This document shows, one piece after another, positions 26,170 through 35,581 of a stretch of DNA of 64,000 nt. Origin of the DNA: Rhizobium sp. NLR16a (GTDB lineage Bacteria; Pseudomonadota; Alphaproteobacteria; Rhizobiales; Rhizobiaceae); assembly GCF_017948245.1 (NCBI RefSeq), contig NZ_CP072865.1, forward strand, positions 248,001 to 312,000. The letters are read 5' to 3'. A program made the position numbers and the translations under genes. The notes under the pieces were generated by a model, which ran no database searches, was not told the DNA's origin, and saw nothing but the letters and a program-made list of their open reading frames with translations. Each line of letters opens with the position of its first letter. Position 1 is the first letter of the stretch.

Positions 26170-27450
26170 CTAACCGAATTTTACAGCAGGATCGCTGCTT
26201 TCGGGAGATTTGCCGGTGCCACGATCGGCCAGCGACATGCTCTGGGGTGTCAGCATCGGCGACGTGCCGGTCGGGATCGTCGTATAGGCGTCGCGGTCGC
26301 TGGCCGGGACGGCGGCGCGGATGCGGCTTCTGATAATCGCATAAACGGTGATCAACACATGGGCGACGGCGGTGACCAGGAAAAGCGCGTGCGGGGTGAT
26401 TGCCGACATGACGGGGCCGCCGAGCGTCGGGCCGATGACTGTGCCGATGCCGTAGAGCAGCAGCAGGCCGCCGGAGACTTTGACGAAATCCTCCGACGCC
26501 GCGAAGTCGTTCGCGTGAGCGACAGCGATCGGGTAGAGCGTATTGGCAACCGCGCCGTAAAGGACAACGAGCCCGATCAGCAAGCCCGGTGATGTCGGGT
26601 GAAGCAGAAAGATGAGCAAGCCGGCGATCGCGGCAATGGCCGACAAGGCGGCGAGCACGTAGCGTCGGTCGATGCGATCAGAAAGCCGGCCGGCCGGGAG
26701 CTGCATCATGGCGCCGGCGAAGATGGTGGCGCTCATCATGACGGCGATACTGGTGTCGGAAAGGCCGGCGCCGGCGCCGAAGACGGCCCCCAGCGTGCCG
26801 TAAGCGCCGTTGGCAATGCCGACGAGCAGAATGCCGAGGCAGGAAACGGGCGAATTGCGGTATAGCGCCGGCAGGTCGAGGCGCACGGCCTTCAGCGGCT
26901 GCGGTGACGCCGCGGTCGATAGCGTCGTCGGCAGCATGGCGATGCAATAAAAGATGCCGCAGATCATGAACAGCACAGGCGTGCGTACATCCTCGAGCGG
27001 GATCATCATCTGGCCGCCGACGACACCGAGCAGGGTGATGCCGATATAGAGCGAGAAGATCGCACCGCGGCTCTCGTTGCTGGCGCGCTCGTTCAGCCAG
27101 CTTTCGATGATCATCGACGTGCCGGCGGTGGAGAAGCCGGTCACCGCGCGCAGGATCACCCACCAGAACGGATCGATGATTATGCCGCTGACCAACGCGA
27201 TAATGGCGATGATCGAGATGAAGCCGGAGAAGGCTCTGACATGGCCGACGCGGCGCACCAGTTTCGGCGCCACCAGGCAGCCGATGACGAAGCCGCCAGC
27301 CCACGAGGTGCCAAGCAGGCCCAGCGTCGTCGTGGCGTAGCCTTCGAGATTGCCGCGCACGGGAAGCAGGATACCCTGCAAACCATTGCCCATGAAAAGG
27401 AAGAGCGTGCCAAAGAGCAGCGCGGCGACGGACAGCAGATTTCTCTTCAT
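26170..27450 (-). CDS. Major facilitator superfamily permease (YcaD-like)
   Basis: 426 residues with about 12 hydrophobic helices between residues 5 and 385 and a polar C-terminal tail. Loop 2-3 has VAPKLVRRVGHVRAF, the G-x-x-x-D/R-R-x-G-R-R-type motif A, and the second half repeats it at AGRLSDRIDRRYVL. The sequence style matches the YcaD/MFS-1 subset. The substrate is unknown, and no regulator lies next to it. Alternative starts downstream were not preferred because MKRNLLSVAALLFGTL makes a proper first helix. Confidence 0.85.
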   Translation of the reverse strand: MKRNLLSVAALLFGTLFLFMGNGLQGILLPVRGNLEGYATTTLGLLGTSWAGGFVIGCLVAPKLVRRVGHVRAFSGFISIIAIIALVSGIIIDPFWWVILRAVTGFSTAGTSMIIESWLNERASNESRGAIFSLYIGITLLGVVGGQMMIPLEDVRTPVLFMICGIFYCIAMLPTTLSTAASPQPLKAVRLDLPALYRNSPVSCLGILLVGIANGAYGTLGAVFGAGAGLSDTSIAVMMSATIFAGAMMQLPAGRLSDRIDRRYVLAALSAIAAIAGLLIFLLHPTSPGLLIGLVVLYGAVANTLYPIAVAHANDFAASEDFVKVSGGLLLLYGIGTVIGPTLGGPVMSAITPHALFLVTAVAHVLITVYAIIRSRIRAAVPASDRDAYTTIPTGTSPMLTPQSMSLADRGTGKSPESSDPAVKFG

Positions 27451-27623
27451 TTCCCCAGACTCGGTCTCAAGCGATTATGAACGGACATAAGGCAAGACCT
27501 GCGCCTGCCCAGCCTCAAGATGATTGATTGTGCCCCGGAATGCCTTTACGGCGTGTGTGAACCTCTTGTTCGCGCGGAAAAATGTCCGTCCTGTGACATT
27601 CCGAAAAACGGAAAAAATAAAGC

Positions 27624-27788
27624 ATGACAAAGTTGATAGCCTTGCTGCTCATCCTTGCCATGGCGATACAGGTGATCAAGCCGCTCGAGCTTCCCGGCCT
27701 CAGGCGGCGGATGGATTTCTGGAAAATCGCGCTGATCGCCTTCGCCATATGGGCAATGGCGCTGCTGTCGCGCGACTTCGTGATGTAA
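27624..27788 (+). CDS. Small two-helix membrane protein, 54 residues
   Basis: MTKLIALLLILAMAIQVIKP, then LELPGLRRRMDFWKIALIAF and AIWAMALLSRDFVM. Hydrophobic helices at about 3-16 and 33-47 flank a basic loop with proline (LPGLRRR). It lies in a gap between the divergent MFS gene and the PhzF-like gene that would otherwise be about 365 bases long. Third-position GC is high, as in real genes here. The ribosome site is weak (GGAAAAAATAAAGC). It looks like a conserved rhizobial small membrane protein, but no function can be given. Confidence 0.6.
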   Translation: MTKLIALLLILAMAIQVIKPLELPGLRRRMDFWKIALIAFAIWAMALLSRDFVM

Positions 27789-27816
27789 GCTTCGGATTCA
27801 AGCCTCGATGTGGCCG

Positions 27817-28740
27817 TCAGTCCTGCAGGATGGTTTCGCCGCGCATTACGGCAACACAGCTTCCCGAGATGATGACATCGGTGACGATACCGCCGGATTT
27901 TGCCACGTCGAGGGTGATGACGCTGCGCCGCCCCATTTCAATGCCCTGTTCGATGGTGATGCGGACGTTCATATCGGCCTCCGGCGTCAGCGTGACGAGA
28001 TAGGCGCCGAGAGCGGCCGAAGCGCTGCCGGTCGCGGGGTCCTCAGGCACGTTGTCCAGCGGCGCGAACATGCGGGCGCGGATAGCCCACGGATTTTCGG
28101 GTGTCCTGGCATAGACGAAGAGGGAGAAGTCGTGGCCGCTCGTCGTCTGCCGGCCGGCAGCGGCCTGGAAGCCGGTAAGATTCGGACGGGCGGCGGAGAG
28201 CGCCTTGAGCCCGTTCAACTCGGCAATGGCGAAGTTCAGGCCGACCGAGGCAAAGACCGGGGCGTGGGCGGTTTTGACGATGGCGCCGGGTTCGAGCCCG
28301 ATGCAGCGGGCGATGATTTCTTCGGCAATGGTATCGCCGACCGTCAGTGGCTGCGGTGCGCGGATGGCGGCGGCCGCGACCTTTCCGCCGCTGCGTCTCA
28401 GGTCGACCTCGACGATGCCGGCTTCTTCCTCGAAGCGCAGCTTCTCGCCGACCTGCTTACCGAAGATCTCCGCCTGCTGGCCGAGCACGTAGGCGGTGCC
28501 GACATTCGGATGGCCGGCAAAGGGGATCTCCATAGTCGGGGTGAAGATGCGCACGCGGGCGGAATTCTCGGGGTCTTCAGGTGGCAGGACGAAGGTCACT
28601 TCGGAATAGTTGAACTCGGTGGCGATCTTCTGCATCGCCGCATCGCTCAGACCGCGGGCATCCGATATGACGGCAAGCGGATTGCCCTCGAAACGGGTGG
28701 ACGTGAAGACATCGACGGTGACGTAGGAGAGGGTGTTCAT
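27817..28740 (-). CDS. PhzF-family isomerase/epimerase
   Basis: 307 residues, a two-domain diaminopimelate-epimerase-like fold. The catalytic Glu is in FNYSEVTFVLPP (about residue 46). Other family motifs are FEGNPLAVI at about 17-25, TPTMEIPFAGHPNVGTAYVL (about 67-86) and PEDPATGSASAALGAYL near residue 245. Family members catalyse proton shifts on hydrophobic amino-acid-like substrates. Phenazine synthesis is not implied, because no phz genes are present. Single gene. Confidence 0.88.
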   Translation of the reverse strand: MNTLSYVTVDVFTSTRFEGNPLAVISDARGLSDAAMQKIATEFNYSEVTFVLPPEDPENSARVRIFTPTMEIPFAGHPNVGTAYVLGQQAEIFGKQVGEKLRFEEEAGIVEVDLRRSGGKVAAAAIRAPQPLTVGDTIAEEIIARCIGLEPGAIVKTAHAPVFASVGLNFAIAELNGLKALSAARPNLTGFQAAAGRQTTSGHDFSLFVYARTPENPWAIRARMFAPLDNVPEDPATGSASAALGAYLVTLTPEADMNVRITIEQGIEMGRRSVITLDVAKSGGIVTDVIISGSCVAVMRGETILQD

Positions 28741-28903
28741 GGCGGCTCCTGTTGTGGCAGGTCGCTATGAGTAATCACGGTATTCGACGGAACGAAGCGG
28801 TTTCTTGTCGCCATGACAATGACGGGGCTGTCTCGCGTCGAGCTGATTTCTTACGAAACCTTGCTGGCGATTCGTCGGATGCGAAGGACGGCGCCTCTCC
28901 GAA

Positions 28904-28940
28904 CTCCCTCATTCCTGTGACGAGCACAGGAATGAGGGAG
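28904..28940. repeat. Perfect 16-base inverted repeat
   Basis: CTCCCTCATTCCTGTG (28904-28919) and its exact reverse complement CACAGGAATGAGGGAG (28925-28940) flank ACGAG. A second hairpin, GCAGCAAC/GTTGCTGC (28957-28964 with 28971-28978), follows in the same 262-base gap upstream of the PhzF-like gene and downstream of fbaB. From memory the first resembles a repeat seen many times in Rhizobium intergenic DNA. Neither has a T-run, so a terminator role for fbaB is only possible. Confidence 0.65.
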
Positions 28941-29002
28941 GAGAGATTGGGCTAGAGCAGCAACGTTGCGGTTGCTGCCCGCCAAATTTCAAGCGCTAAA
29001 AC

Positions 29003-30028
29003 TCAGGCCGCCTTTTCCAGGTCTTTCTTCCAGCTGCCCTTGGCGGCGAGGCTGTTCATCTCGGCGCGGTGGGTGAATTCACGCTGGCCGGCGGCGACGT
29101 TTTCCGGCTTGCCGTTCCAGGCCTTGAGCGCGCTGTCCTGCAGGGCGCGACCGTAGGAGAAGGTGACGAACCAGGGCAGGCCGGCCGTGGCATTGATCGC
29201 CGAAAGGTGCGCGGTCGCCTCTTCGGTCGACTGGCCGCCGGAGAGGAAGGCGATGCCGGGAACCGCAGAGGGAACCGTGCGCTTCAGCACCTGCACGGTG
29301 CGTTCGGCGACTTCGGCGACCGAGGCCTTGCGGGCGTTCTTGCCGTCGATGACCATGTTCGGCTTCAGGATCATGCCTTCGAGGCTGACGCGGGCATCGG
29401 CCAGCTCCTCAAAAACGATGCGCAGGGTGGATTCGGTGACTTCGGCGCAGCGGTCGATATTATGGTCGCCCGGCTTGCCGTCCATTAGGCATTCCGGCTC
29501 GACGATCGGAACGATTTTGGCTTCCTGGCAGAGGGCCGCGTAGCGGGCAAGCGCCTGAGCGTTGGCGCGAACCGAGCCGCGGGTCGGCAGCGTCGAGGAG
29601 ATCGCGATGACGCCGCGCCACTTGGCGAAACGGGCGCCGGCTTCATAATATCGAGCCAGACGTTCGCCGAGGCCATCGAGGCCTTCGGTGATGGTTTCGC
29701 CTGGAAATTTGGCCATCGGCTTGGCGCCGGTATCGACCTTGATGCCGGGAATTGAACCAGCGGCGCGGATGATGTCGACGAAAGGCGTGCCGTCGGCGGC
29801 CTTCTGGAAAAGCGTCTCTTCGTAGAGGATGACGCCGGAAATATACTTCTTCATCGCCTCGTCGGAGCGGAAGAGCATTTCGCGGTAATCGCGACGGCTG
29901 ATTTCGGTCGATTCGAGATTGATCGTGTCGAAACGCTTCTTGATGGTGGAGGTCGATTCATCGGCCGCAAGCAGTCCCCGGCCGCCTGCAACCATCTGCA
30001 CTGCAATGTCTTCCAGTCGTTCGCTCAT
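29003..30028 (-). CDS. fbaB: Class I fructose-bisphosphate aldolase
   Basis: 341 residues. LAADESTSTIKKRF at about 21-34 and EGMILKPNMV, with the Schiff-base lysine, identify the class I (metal-free) type. It cleaves fructose 1,6-bisphosphate in glycolysis and forms it in gluconeogenesis. ATG 30028 (MSERLEDIAV) has GGAGA upstream; the six-residue longer frame lacks support. It follows pgk on the same strand across a 223-base gap that contains a striking operator-like cluster (30116-30150), so it probably has its own regulated promoter. Confidence 0.93.
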   Translation of the reverse strand: MSERLEDIAVQMVAGGRGLLAADESTSTIKKRFDTINLESTEISRRDYREMLFRSDEAMKKYISGVILYEETLFQKAADGTPFVDIIRAAGSIPGIKVDTGAKPMAKFPGETITEGLDGLGERLARYYEAGARFAKWRGVIAISSTLPTRGSVRANAQALARYAALCQEAKIVPIVEPECLMDGKPGDHNIDRCAEVTESTLRIVFEELADARVSLEGMILKPNMVIDGKNARKASVAEVAERTVQVLKRTVPSAVPGIAFLSGGQSTEEATAHLSAINATAGLPWFVTFSYGRALQDSALKAWNGKPENVAAGQREFTHRAEMNSLAAKGSWKKDLEKAA

Positions 30029-30115
30029 TCGTTCTCTCCACAGCATGAAACATCGGCGGTTTAAGAATATAGGACGGCGATAACAGAAGTTTATAGGGAG
30101 GAAAATGGAAGGCTA

Positions 30116-30150
30116 AATCGTTGAAACGATTGAAATCGTTTCAATCGTTT
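30116..30150. promoter_or_regulatory. Cluster of AATCGTT half-sites, candidate operator of fbaB
   Basis: Four copies of one seven-base word in alternating orientation with two-base spacers: AATCGTT (30116-30122), AACGATT (30125-30131), AATCGTT (30134-30140) and AATCGTT (30143-30149). The first pair and the middle pair are perfect inverted repeats; the middle one extends to TTGAAACGATT-GA-AATCGTTTCAA (30121-30144). It looks like overlapping sites for a LacI-family-type dimer. The site is about 90 bases upstream of the fbaB start. The regulator is not in the window. Confidence 0.6.
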
Positions 30151-30251
30151 GAAAAACTGGGATTTTTTCCGGCGCTTGAGCAAAAGACCGCGCAAGGCTA
30201 CTCGCCGCCGCGGTCTATCCCCATATAAAACCTGTCAAATCCGCTTAGCAG

Positions 30252-31454
30252 TCATTTGCCGGCATTGAGGACGGCGACGCCGGGCAACTCCTTGCCTTCC
30301 ATCCATTCGAGAAAAGCGCCGCCGGCAGTGGAGACATAGGTGAAGTCGTCGGCAACGCCGGCATGGTTCAGTGCTGAGACGGTGTCGCCGCCGCCGGCAA
30401 CGGAGGTCAGCTTGCCGGTCGCTGTGCGCTCGGCGGCGTATTTCGCGGCAGCTACCGTTGCGGTATCGAAGGGCTCGATCTCGAAGGCGCCGAGCGGACC
30501 GTTCCAGACGAGCGTCGAGGCACGCTCGATCCAGGCATTGATGGCCTGAATGGATTTCGGCCCGACGTCGAGCACCATGGCATCGGCGGGAATGGCGTTG
30601 ATATCGACCGTCTCATTGGCGGCGCCCGCCTTGAACTCGCGGGCGACGACGCCGTCTTCCGGCAGGATGATGGCGCAGCCTGATGTCGCGGCCTCGATCA
30701 TGATCTGCTTGGCGGTTTCAGCAAGATCATGCTCGCAGAGCGACTTGCCGACACTGGTGCCACGCGCGGCGATGAAAGTATTGGCCATGCCGCCGCCGAT
30801 GACGAGTGCATCGACCTTCTTCACAAGATTCATCAAAAGGTCAATCTTGGTCGAGACCTTGGCGCCGCCGACGATGGCGACGACGGGACGGGCAGGATTA
30901 CCGAGACCTTTTTCCAGCGCTTCCAGCTCGGCCTGCATGGTGCGGCCGGCATAGGCCGGCAGGTGGTGGGCAAGGCCTTCGGTGGAAGCATGGGCGCGGT
31001 GGGCGGCGGAGAAGGCGTCGTTGACATAGATATCGCCGTTGGCGGCGAGCGCCTTGGTGAAGTCGGGATCGTTCTTTTCCTCGCCCTTGTGAAAGCGGGT
31101 GTTTTCCAGCAGCAGAATATCGCCATTATTCATTCCGGCTACGGCGGAGGCGGCGGCCTCGCCGATACAGTCGGAGGCCGTCAGCACCGCATGATCGAGC
31201 ACCTCCTCGACGGAAGGGGCGATCAGCGACAGCGACAGATCCGGCGACGGACCGTCCTTCGGCCGGCCGAAATGGGCAAGCAGGATCACTTTGGCGCCCT
31301 TGCCCGATAGTTCGAGGATCGTCGGCGTCACGCGCTCGATGCGCGTCGTATCGGTGACCTTGCCGTCCTTGACCGGGACGTTGAGGTCGACGCGGATGAG
31401 CACGCGCTTGCCGCTGATGTCGGAGAGATCGTCAAGGGTCTTGAAAGAAGGCAT
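30252..31454 (-). CDS. pgk: Phosphoglycerate kinase
   Basis: 400 residues, the standard length. [19 protein letters not shown] at about 17-35 is the PGK signature. [24 protein letters not shown], the hinge and ADP-binding [12 protein letters not shown], and [10 protein letters not shown] are all present. It interconverts 1,3-bisphosphoglycerate and 3-phosphoglycerate. The family start [10 protein letters not shown] sets ATG 31454. The gene is separated from gap by the antiporter and two small genes but lies on the same strand. Confidence 0.95.
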   Translation of the reverse strand: MPSFKTLDDLSDISGKRVLIRVDLNVPVKDGKVTDTTRIERVTPTILELSGKGAKVILLAHFGRPKDGPSPDLSLSLIAPSVEEVLDHAVLTASDCIGEAAASAVAGMNNGDILLLENTRFHKGEEKNDPDFTKALAANGDIYVNDAFSAAHRAHASTEGLAHHLPAYAGRTMQAELEALEKGLGNPARPVVAIVGGAKVSTKIDLLMNLVKKVDALVIGGGMANTFIAARGTSVGKSLCEHDLAETAKQIMIEAATSGCAIILPEDGVVAREFKAGAANETVDINAIPADAMVLDVGPKSIQAINAWIERASTLVWNGPLGAFEIEPFDTATVAAAKYAAERTATGKLTSVAGGGDTVSALNHAGVADDFTYVSTAGGAFLEWMEGKELPGVAVLNAGK

Positions 31455-31524
31455 GGGGAAGATCCAGTCTTGGTTGGCGGAAGTCGCGCCGACCATAGCA
31501 AGGATCATTCGAGACGCAAGGCGT

Positions 31525-33399
31525 TCAACGGCCGTTTTCGCGCCTGGCTTCGTCGCCTCCGGCCGATGCTTTCGGCATGGTTTCGGAGGCCGCCGCTTCG
31601 CGGTTGCGACGTCCGTTCAACCTGTCGCGGATGCGCTGGATAATGTCCTTGAGATTGATGAAGATCGGCAGCGTTGTGGCCGGTTCGACCGCTTCGAGCG
31701 ACATGCCGACGGAGGTGACGTGGTCGTGCTCGTCGAGATCACGGACGATGAGGATGATCGACCCGAGACGGACGCGATCGGCATAATCGGCCTTGCCGCC
31801 GAGGCGCTGCCGCATCAGTTCGGCGATCGTCAGGCCTTTCTCGGATTCGTTGAGCAGGCCGGGCCCATAGGCGGCATCGAGATCGGCCGCGGGACGGGCG
31901 GGTGAGAGCGCGAAGGCGCCGAAGAATTCGGCATCATCCTCGTCCACCGGCGCACGACTGGCGAAGAGCCGGTCGAGCAGCCGGGAATAACTCGGCACGA
32001 TGAAGAGATAGACTAGATCGTTTTCGCGCAGCCGCCCGGCATACTGGTAGCGCATCGATTTACCGTCGCGGATGACGAGCGAGGGGGTTGCCCAGCGCGG
32101 AATGCGCTCGCCGCGCAGCACCGGACTATCCTTGATCACGCGATAGGAGAGCAGTTCGTGGTTGGCGGCACCCGGCAGGTCGACCTCGACCTTATCGACG
32201 GCGCCGATGCGTGGCGGAATGATCAGGCCGAGCTTCTTGGCGACGGGTTTGATCGTCCAGCCCTGCACCAGCAGGGAGACCAGCACGATAATGAAGGCGG
32301 TGTTGAAAAAGATCTGGCCGTTTTCCAGCCGGCCGAGGATCGGCATGATGGCAAGCAGGATGGAGACGGCACCGCGCAGACCGACCCAGGCGACGAAGCC
32401 GATTTCCTGCTGGGTGTAATCGAATGGGAGCAGCGACAGCCAGATCGCCAGCGGCCGGGCGACGAAGATCAGGAAGAGGGCAAGCAGGATCGCTGGCACG
32501 ATGATGACGGGGAATTGCGACGGTGTCGCGAGCAGGCCGAGCACCAGAAACATGATGATCTGCGCCAGCCAGGTCATGCCGTCCTGGAAGCGTTTGATGG
32601 TGCCGATCGCCTGCATCTTGCGATTTCCGGCATAGATGCCGGCGACATAGACGGCGAGAAAGCCGCTGCCCCCGACCGTGCCGGCAAAGGAGAAGACGAG
32701 AAGGGCAAGCGCCAGCACGAAGATCGGCGTCAGGCCGCGATCGGTGTCGAGCCTGCTGACGATCAGCACGATCATCATGCCGCCCAGCAAGCCGAGGATG
32801 ACGCCGAGCCCCATCTGCTGCACGAACATGGCGAACATGCCGATATTGATGCCAGCATAACGCTCGCCGCTCGCCAGGACCTCTACAAGGGCGATGGTGA
32901 GGAAGATCGCCATCGGATCGTTGGTGCCGGATTCGACTTCCAGCGTCGAGCGCACCTTATCGCGGATGTTGATGCCGCCGATGCGCAGCAGGAAGAAGAC
33001 GGCGGCGGCATCCGTCGAGGCGACGATCGAGCCGAGCAGCAGGCCTTCGAGCCAGGTGAAGTCCAGCAGCCACATGGCGGCGACGGCAAAGAGCGAGGCG
33101 GTGATCAGCACGCCGACCGAGGCGAGCGTGAGGGAGGGAACGGCTGCCAGCCGGAAGGCCTGCATCGGCGTGCCGAAGCCGGAATCGAACAGGATGACGG
33201 CAAGGGCAATGGAGCCGAGGATGTAGGCCAGATAATTGTTGCTGAATTCGATGCCGAGGCCGTCGACGCCGGCGGCGAGGCCGATCATCAGGAAGAGCAG
33301 CAGCAGCGGGGCGCCGAAGCGGAAGGCGAGCAGGCTTGAAAAAGCGGCAAGAAGCACGAGCGCCGTCGCGACCAGCACCACGATATAGAACGCTTCCAT
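31525..33399 (-). CDS. K+/H+ antiporter, CvrA/NhaP2 type
   Basis: 624 residues. About 12 membrane helices at 4-400 form a CPA1-type sodium/proton exchanger core, with acidic membrane residues in [12 protein letters not shown] and [14 protein letters not shown] (the ND/TD pair of the transport site). After the helices there is a cytoplasmic RCK-C/TrkA-C domain (about 405-490) and a further C-terminal region like CorC-HlyC. That matches NhaP2/CvrA, which exchange potassium for protons in osmotic or pH adjustment. ATG 33399 has AGGGG 5 bases upstream; GTG 33405 is the alternative. Confidence 0.88.
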   Translation of the reverse strand: MEAFYIVVLVATALVLLAAFSSLLAFRFGAPLLLLFLMIGLAAGVDGLGIEFSNNYLAYILGSIALAVILFDSGFGTPMQAFRLAAVPSLTLASVGVLITASLFAVAAMWLLDFTWLEGLLLGSIVASTDAAAVFFLLRIGGINIRDKVRSTLEVESGTNDPMAIFLTIALVEVLASGERYAGINIGMFAMFVQQMGLGVILGLLGGMMIVLIVSRLDTDRGLTPIFVLALALLVFSFAGTVGGSGFLAVYVAGIYAGNRKMQAIGTIKRFQDGMTWLAQIIMFLVLGLLATPSQFPVIIVPAILLALFLIFVARPLAIWLSLLPFDYTQQEIGFVAWVGLRGAVSILLAIMPILGRLENGQIFFNTAFIIVLVSLLVQGWTIKPVAKKLGLIIPPRIGAVDKVEVDLPGAANHELLSYRVIKDSPVLRGERIPRWATPSLVIRDGKSMRYQYAGRLRENDLVYLFIVPSYSRLLDRLFASRAPVDEDDAEFFGAFALSPARPAADLDAAYGPGLLNESEKGLTIAELMRQRLGGKADYADRVRLGSIILIVRDLDEHDHVTSVGMSLEAVEPATTLPIFINLKDIIQRIRDRLNGRRNREAAASETMPKASAGGDEARRENGR

Positions 33400-33725
33400 G
33401 CCCACCCCTTTTCATCGACTGCCTTGCGGATGCGGCCACCCCTAGCCGATCCGTCTATTCCAACCCTCCACCACGCGCGTCGATTCATCAGTAAACGGCA
33501 AAACGACAGAGAAGGGTAGGCCTTGCGGCTTAACCTCGTCTCGTGCTGCATCATGCTGCTGAACGGCTGCCGGACGGCCACCGACACGGAAATGCTACGG
33601 GAGAAACTCTCTACAAAGAATGTATAAGAAAATCAGGCAAGAGCAGGGCGAACGGCAGGAAAATCGATTTTTCTGCGGGTATTCGCAAACCGCAGCAGGA
33701 TAGACATATTCCTACATGCGGCCCG
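33400..33725. other. Intergenic stretch with no recognisable content
   Basis: This 326-base region upstream of the antiporter gene holds no ORF with ribosome site and family resemblance, no clear hairpin and no terminator. It presumably carries the antiporter promoter and the trailer of the 58-residue gene. Confidence 0.5.
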
Positions 33726-33902
33726 TCAGAACACTGCCTGAAGTATGATGACGGCGAGGAACGAAAGACCGATGAACGCTGCAACCCGAATGGCCAGACG
33801 ATTAGCCTTTGCCAACACGGCGGGTTTGACGTCCCGCTTGGGATGAAACCGCTGCCGCCGCTTGAGGGTGGTTTGGGACAAGCGTTTTTGCGCCTCTGCC
33901 AT
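33726..33902 (-). CDS. Small single-helix membrane protein, 58 residues
   Basis: MAEAQKRLSQTTLKRRQRFH, then PKRDVKPAVLAKANRLAIRV and AAFIGLSFLAVIILQAVF. A strongly basic cytoplasmic half is followed by one C-terminal membrane helix (about 39-57). GGAGG sits 6 bases before ATG 33902, an excellent ribosome site. The protein ends right after the helix. The pattern suggests a small membrane regulator or assembly factor, but the family was not recognised. Confidence 0.7.
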   Translation of the reverse strand: MAEAQKRLSQTTLKRRQRFHPKRDVKPAVLAKANRLAIRVAAFIGLSFLAVIILQAVF

Positions 33903-34045
33903 TTATCGCCTCCACTTGGATCATCTCAGCCATTGTGCAGCTTTATTGCATTTCCTCAGTTTATCACGCTTGGCCAGCGGATTGCCAACCGTGATTCCGT
34001 CCTTGCGGCTGCACCGAACCCGTCGATTCGAAATGGCTTTCACTG

Positions 34046-34360
34046 TCAGTTTTCGGTGTCCTCGCCCTCGTCAGTCAGGTCTTCGACCGGGACCAGGAAA
34101 ACCACGAACTCGTCGTCGATGGTCCGTTCGGGATCGTCGTCGAATTCATAGGCGTGCTCGACTTCGCTGGCTTCCTCAGCCGTCGCCTTGCGCAGGCTGA
34201 GCGTCGCCTTGCGGTCCCAAAGCGGCTTGCCTTCGGACTCGAGAATGGTCAGGTCGTCGCGAAAATCTTCCGCCTCGAAGAAATGCGTCGCTTCCTCATG
34301 GTTCTTCGAGCGAAAGCTGGCGATGGCGCGGCCGGCGATTTCAACGGTAAAGTAATCCAT
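34046..34360 (-). CDS. Hypothetical acidic protein, 104 residues
   Basis: MDYFTVEIAGRAIASFRSKN, then HEEATHFFEAEDFRDDLTIL, ending with an acidic tail (VEDLTDEGEDTEN). It is soluble and alpha/beta. AGAGGGATGG lies before ATG 34360. It sits between gap and the 58-residue gene on the same strand and may share the gap transcript's upstream region, although the gap terminator at 34436 separates them. No family is recognised. Confidence 0.7.
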   Translation of the reverse strand: MDYFTVEIAGRAIASFRSKNHEEATHFFEAEDFRDDLTILESEGKPLWDRKATLSLRKATAEEASEVEHAYEFDDDPERTIDDEFVVFLVPVEDLTDEGEDTEN

Positions 34361-34435
34361 CCATCCCTCTTTATCTTCCCGGTGCGACGGTGCTCCGGGT
34401 TGTCAACAATGCCACGACCGGCTTCAGACGCCTAT

Positions 34436-34462
34436 AACAAAACGGCCCGGTTTCCCGGGCCG
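34436..34462 (-). terminator. Intrinsic terminator of gap
   Basis: On the minus strand CGGCCCGG and CCGGGCCG (34455-34462 with 34443-34450) pair perfectly around GAAA, a stable tetraloop, followed by TTTTGTT. It lies about 25 bases after the gap stop. Confidence 0.85.
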
Positions 34463-34487
34463 CCTGCGATATTCGGTGGTCGAGCCC

Positions 34488-35498
34488 TCAGATGAGCTTG
34501 GCGAAGGCCACGGCCGTGTCCGACATGCGGCTGGAGAAGCCCCACTCGTTGTCGTACCAGGACAGGACGCGCACGAAATTGCCTTCCATGACCTTGGTCT
34601 GATCGGTTGCGAAGATCGAGGAGTGGCTGTCGTGGTTGAAGTCGCGGGAGACGAGCGGCTCGTCGGTGTAGCCGAGGATGCCCTTCAGCTTGCCGTTGGA
34701 GGCAGCCTTGATGGCTTCGTTGATCTCGCCGACCGTCGTGCCCTTCTTGGAAACGAACTTGAAGTCGACGACCGAGACGTTCGGCGTGGGAACGCGGATC
34801 GAGGTGCCGTCGAGCTTGCCCTTGAGGTGGGGCAGCACGAGGCCGACGGCCTTGGCGGCGCCCGTCGAGGTCGGGATCATGGAGAGAGCGGCAGCGCGGG
34901 CGCGATACAGATCCTTATGCATTGTGTCGAGCGTCGGCTGGTCGCCGGTGTAGGAGTGGATCGTCGTCATAAAGCCGTGGTCGATGCCGACGGCGTCGTC
35001 GAGAACCTTGACGACCGGCACCAAGCAGTTGGTGGTGCAGGAGGCGTTGGAGATGACCATGTGCTCCTTGGTGAGCTGGTCATGGTTGACGCCGAACACG
35101 ACCGTCAGGTCAGCGCCGTCGGCGGGAGCCGAGACGATAACGCGCTTGGCGCCGGCCGTCAGATGGGCAGCGGCCTTGTCGCGGGCGGTGAAGATGCCGG
35201 TGCATTCCATGGCGATGTCAACGCCGAGCTCGCGGTGTGGCAGCGTTGCCGGGTCCTTGATCGCGGTGACCTTGATCGGCTTGCCGCCGCCAACGATGAT
35301 CGTGTCGCCTTCGACCTTCACTTCGGCCGGGAACTTGCCGTGGATCGAGTCGTAACGCAGGAGATGGGCATTGGTCTCGACCGGGCCGAGGTCGTTGATG
35401 GCGACGACCTCGATATCGGTGCGGCCGGATTCGACGATAGCGCGGAGGACGTTACGGCCGATGCGACCGAAACCATTGATGGCAACCTTGACTGTCAT
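34488..35498 (-). CDS. gap: Glyceraldehyde-3-phosphate dehydrogenase
   Basis: 336 residues. The NAD-binding start [19 protein letters not shown] and the active-site [12 protein letters not shown], with the catalytic cysteine, are intact, as is the [10 protein letters not shown] region near the C-terminus. It oxidises glyceraldehyde 3-phosphate to 1,3-bisphosphoglycerate. ATG 35498 (MTVKV) is 9 bases after GGGAG; ATG 35504 would sit too close to it. Transketolase ends 84 bases upstream on the same strand, so the two are probably one transcript ending at the terminator at 34436. Confidence 0.95.
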   Translation of the reverse strand: MTVKVAINGFGRIGRNVLRAIVESGRTDIEVVAINDLGPVETNAHLLRYDSIHGKFPAEVKVEGDTIIVGGGKPIKVTAIKDPATLPHRELGVDIAMECTGIFTARDKAAAHLTAGAKRVIVSAPADGADLTVVFGVNHDQLTKEHMVISNASCTTNCLVPVVKVLDDAVGIDHGFMTTIHSYTGDQPTLDTMHKDLYRARAAALSMIPTSTGAAKAVGLVLPHLKGKLDGTSIRVPTPNVSVVDFKFVSKKGTTVGEINEAIKAASNGKLKGILGYTDEPLVSRDFNHDSHSSIFATDQTKVMEGNFVRVLSWYDNEWGFSSRMSDTAVAFAKLI

Positions 35499-35581
35499 GT
35501 TCATTCACTCCCGATAGAATAGGGCCCGATAGGCGGGCGGCCTGGAATTGAGGAGATGGAGAGCGCCTCAAGGCGCCCTCT

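Noticed and set aside
32158..33339. Long plus-strand ORF (393 codons) opposite the antiporter gene
   Set aside because: Composition is Asp/Glu/Gly/His/Arg-rich without fold signatures, as expected of the antisense of a hydrophobic high-GC gene; the minus-strand frame has clear family motifs.
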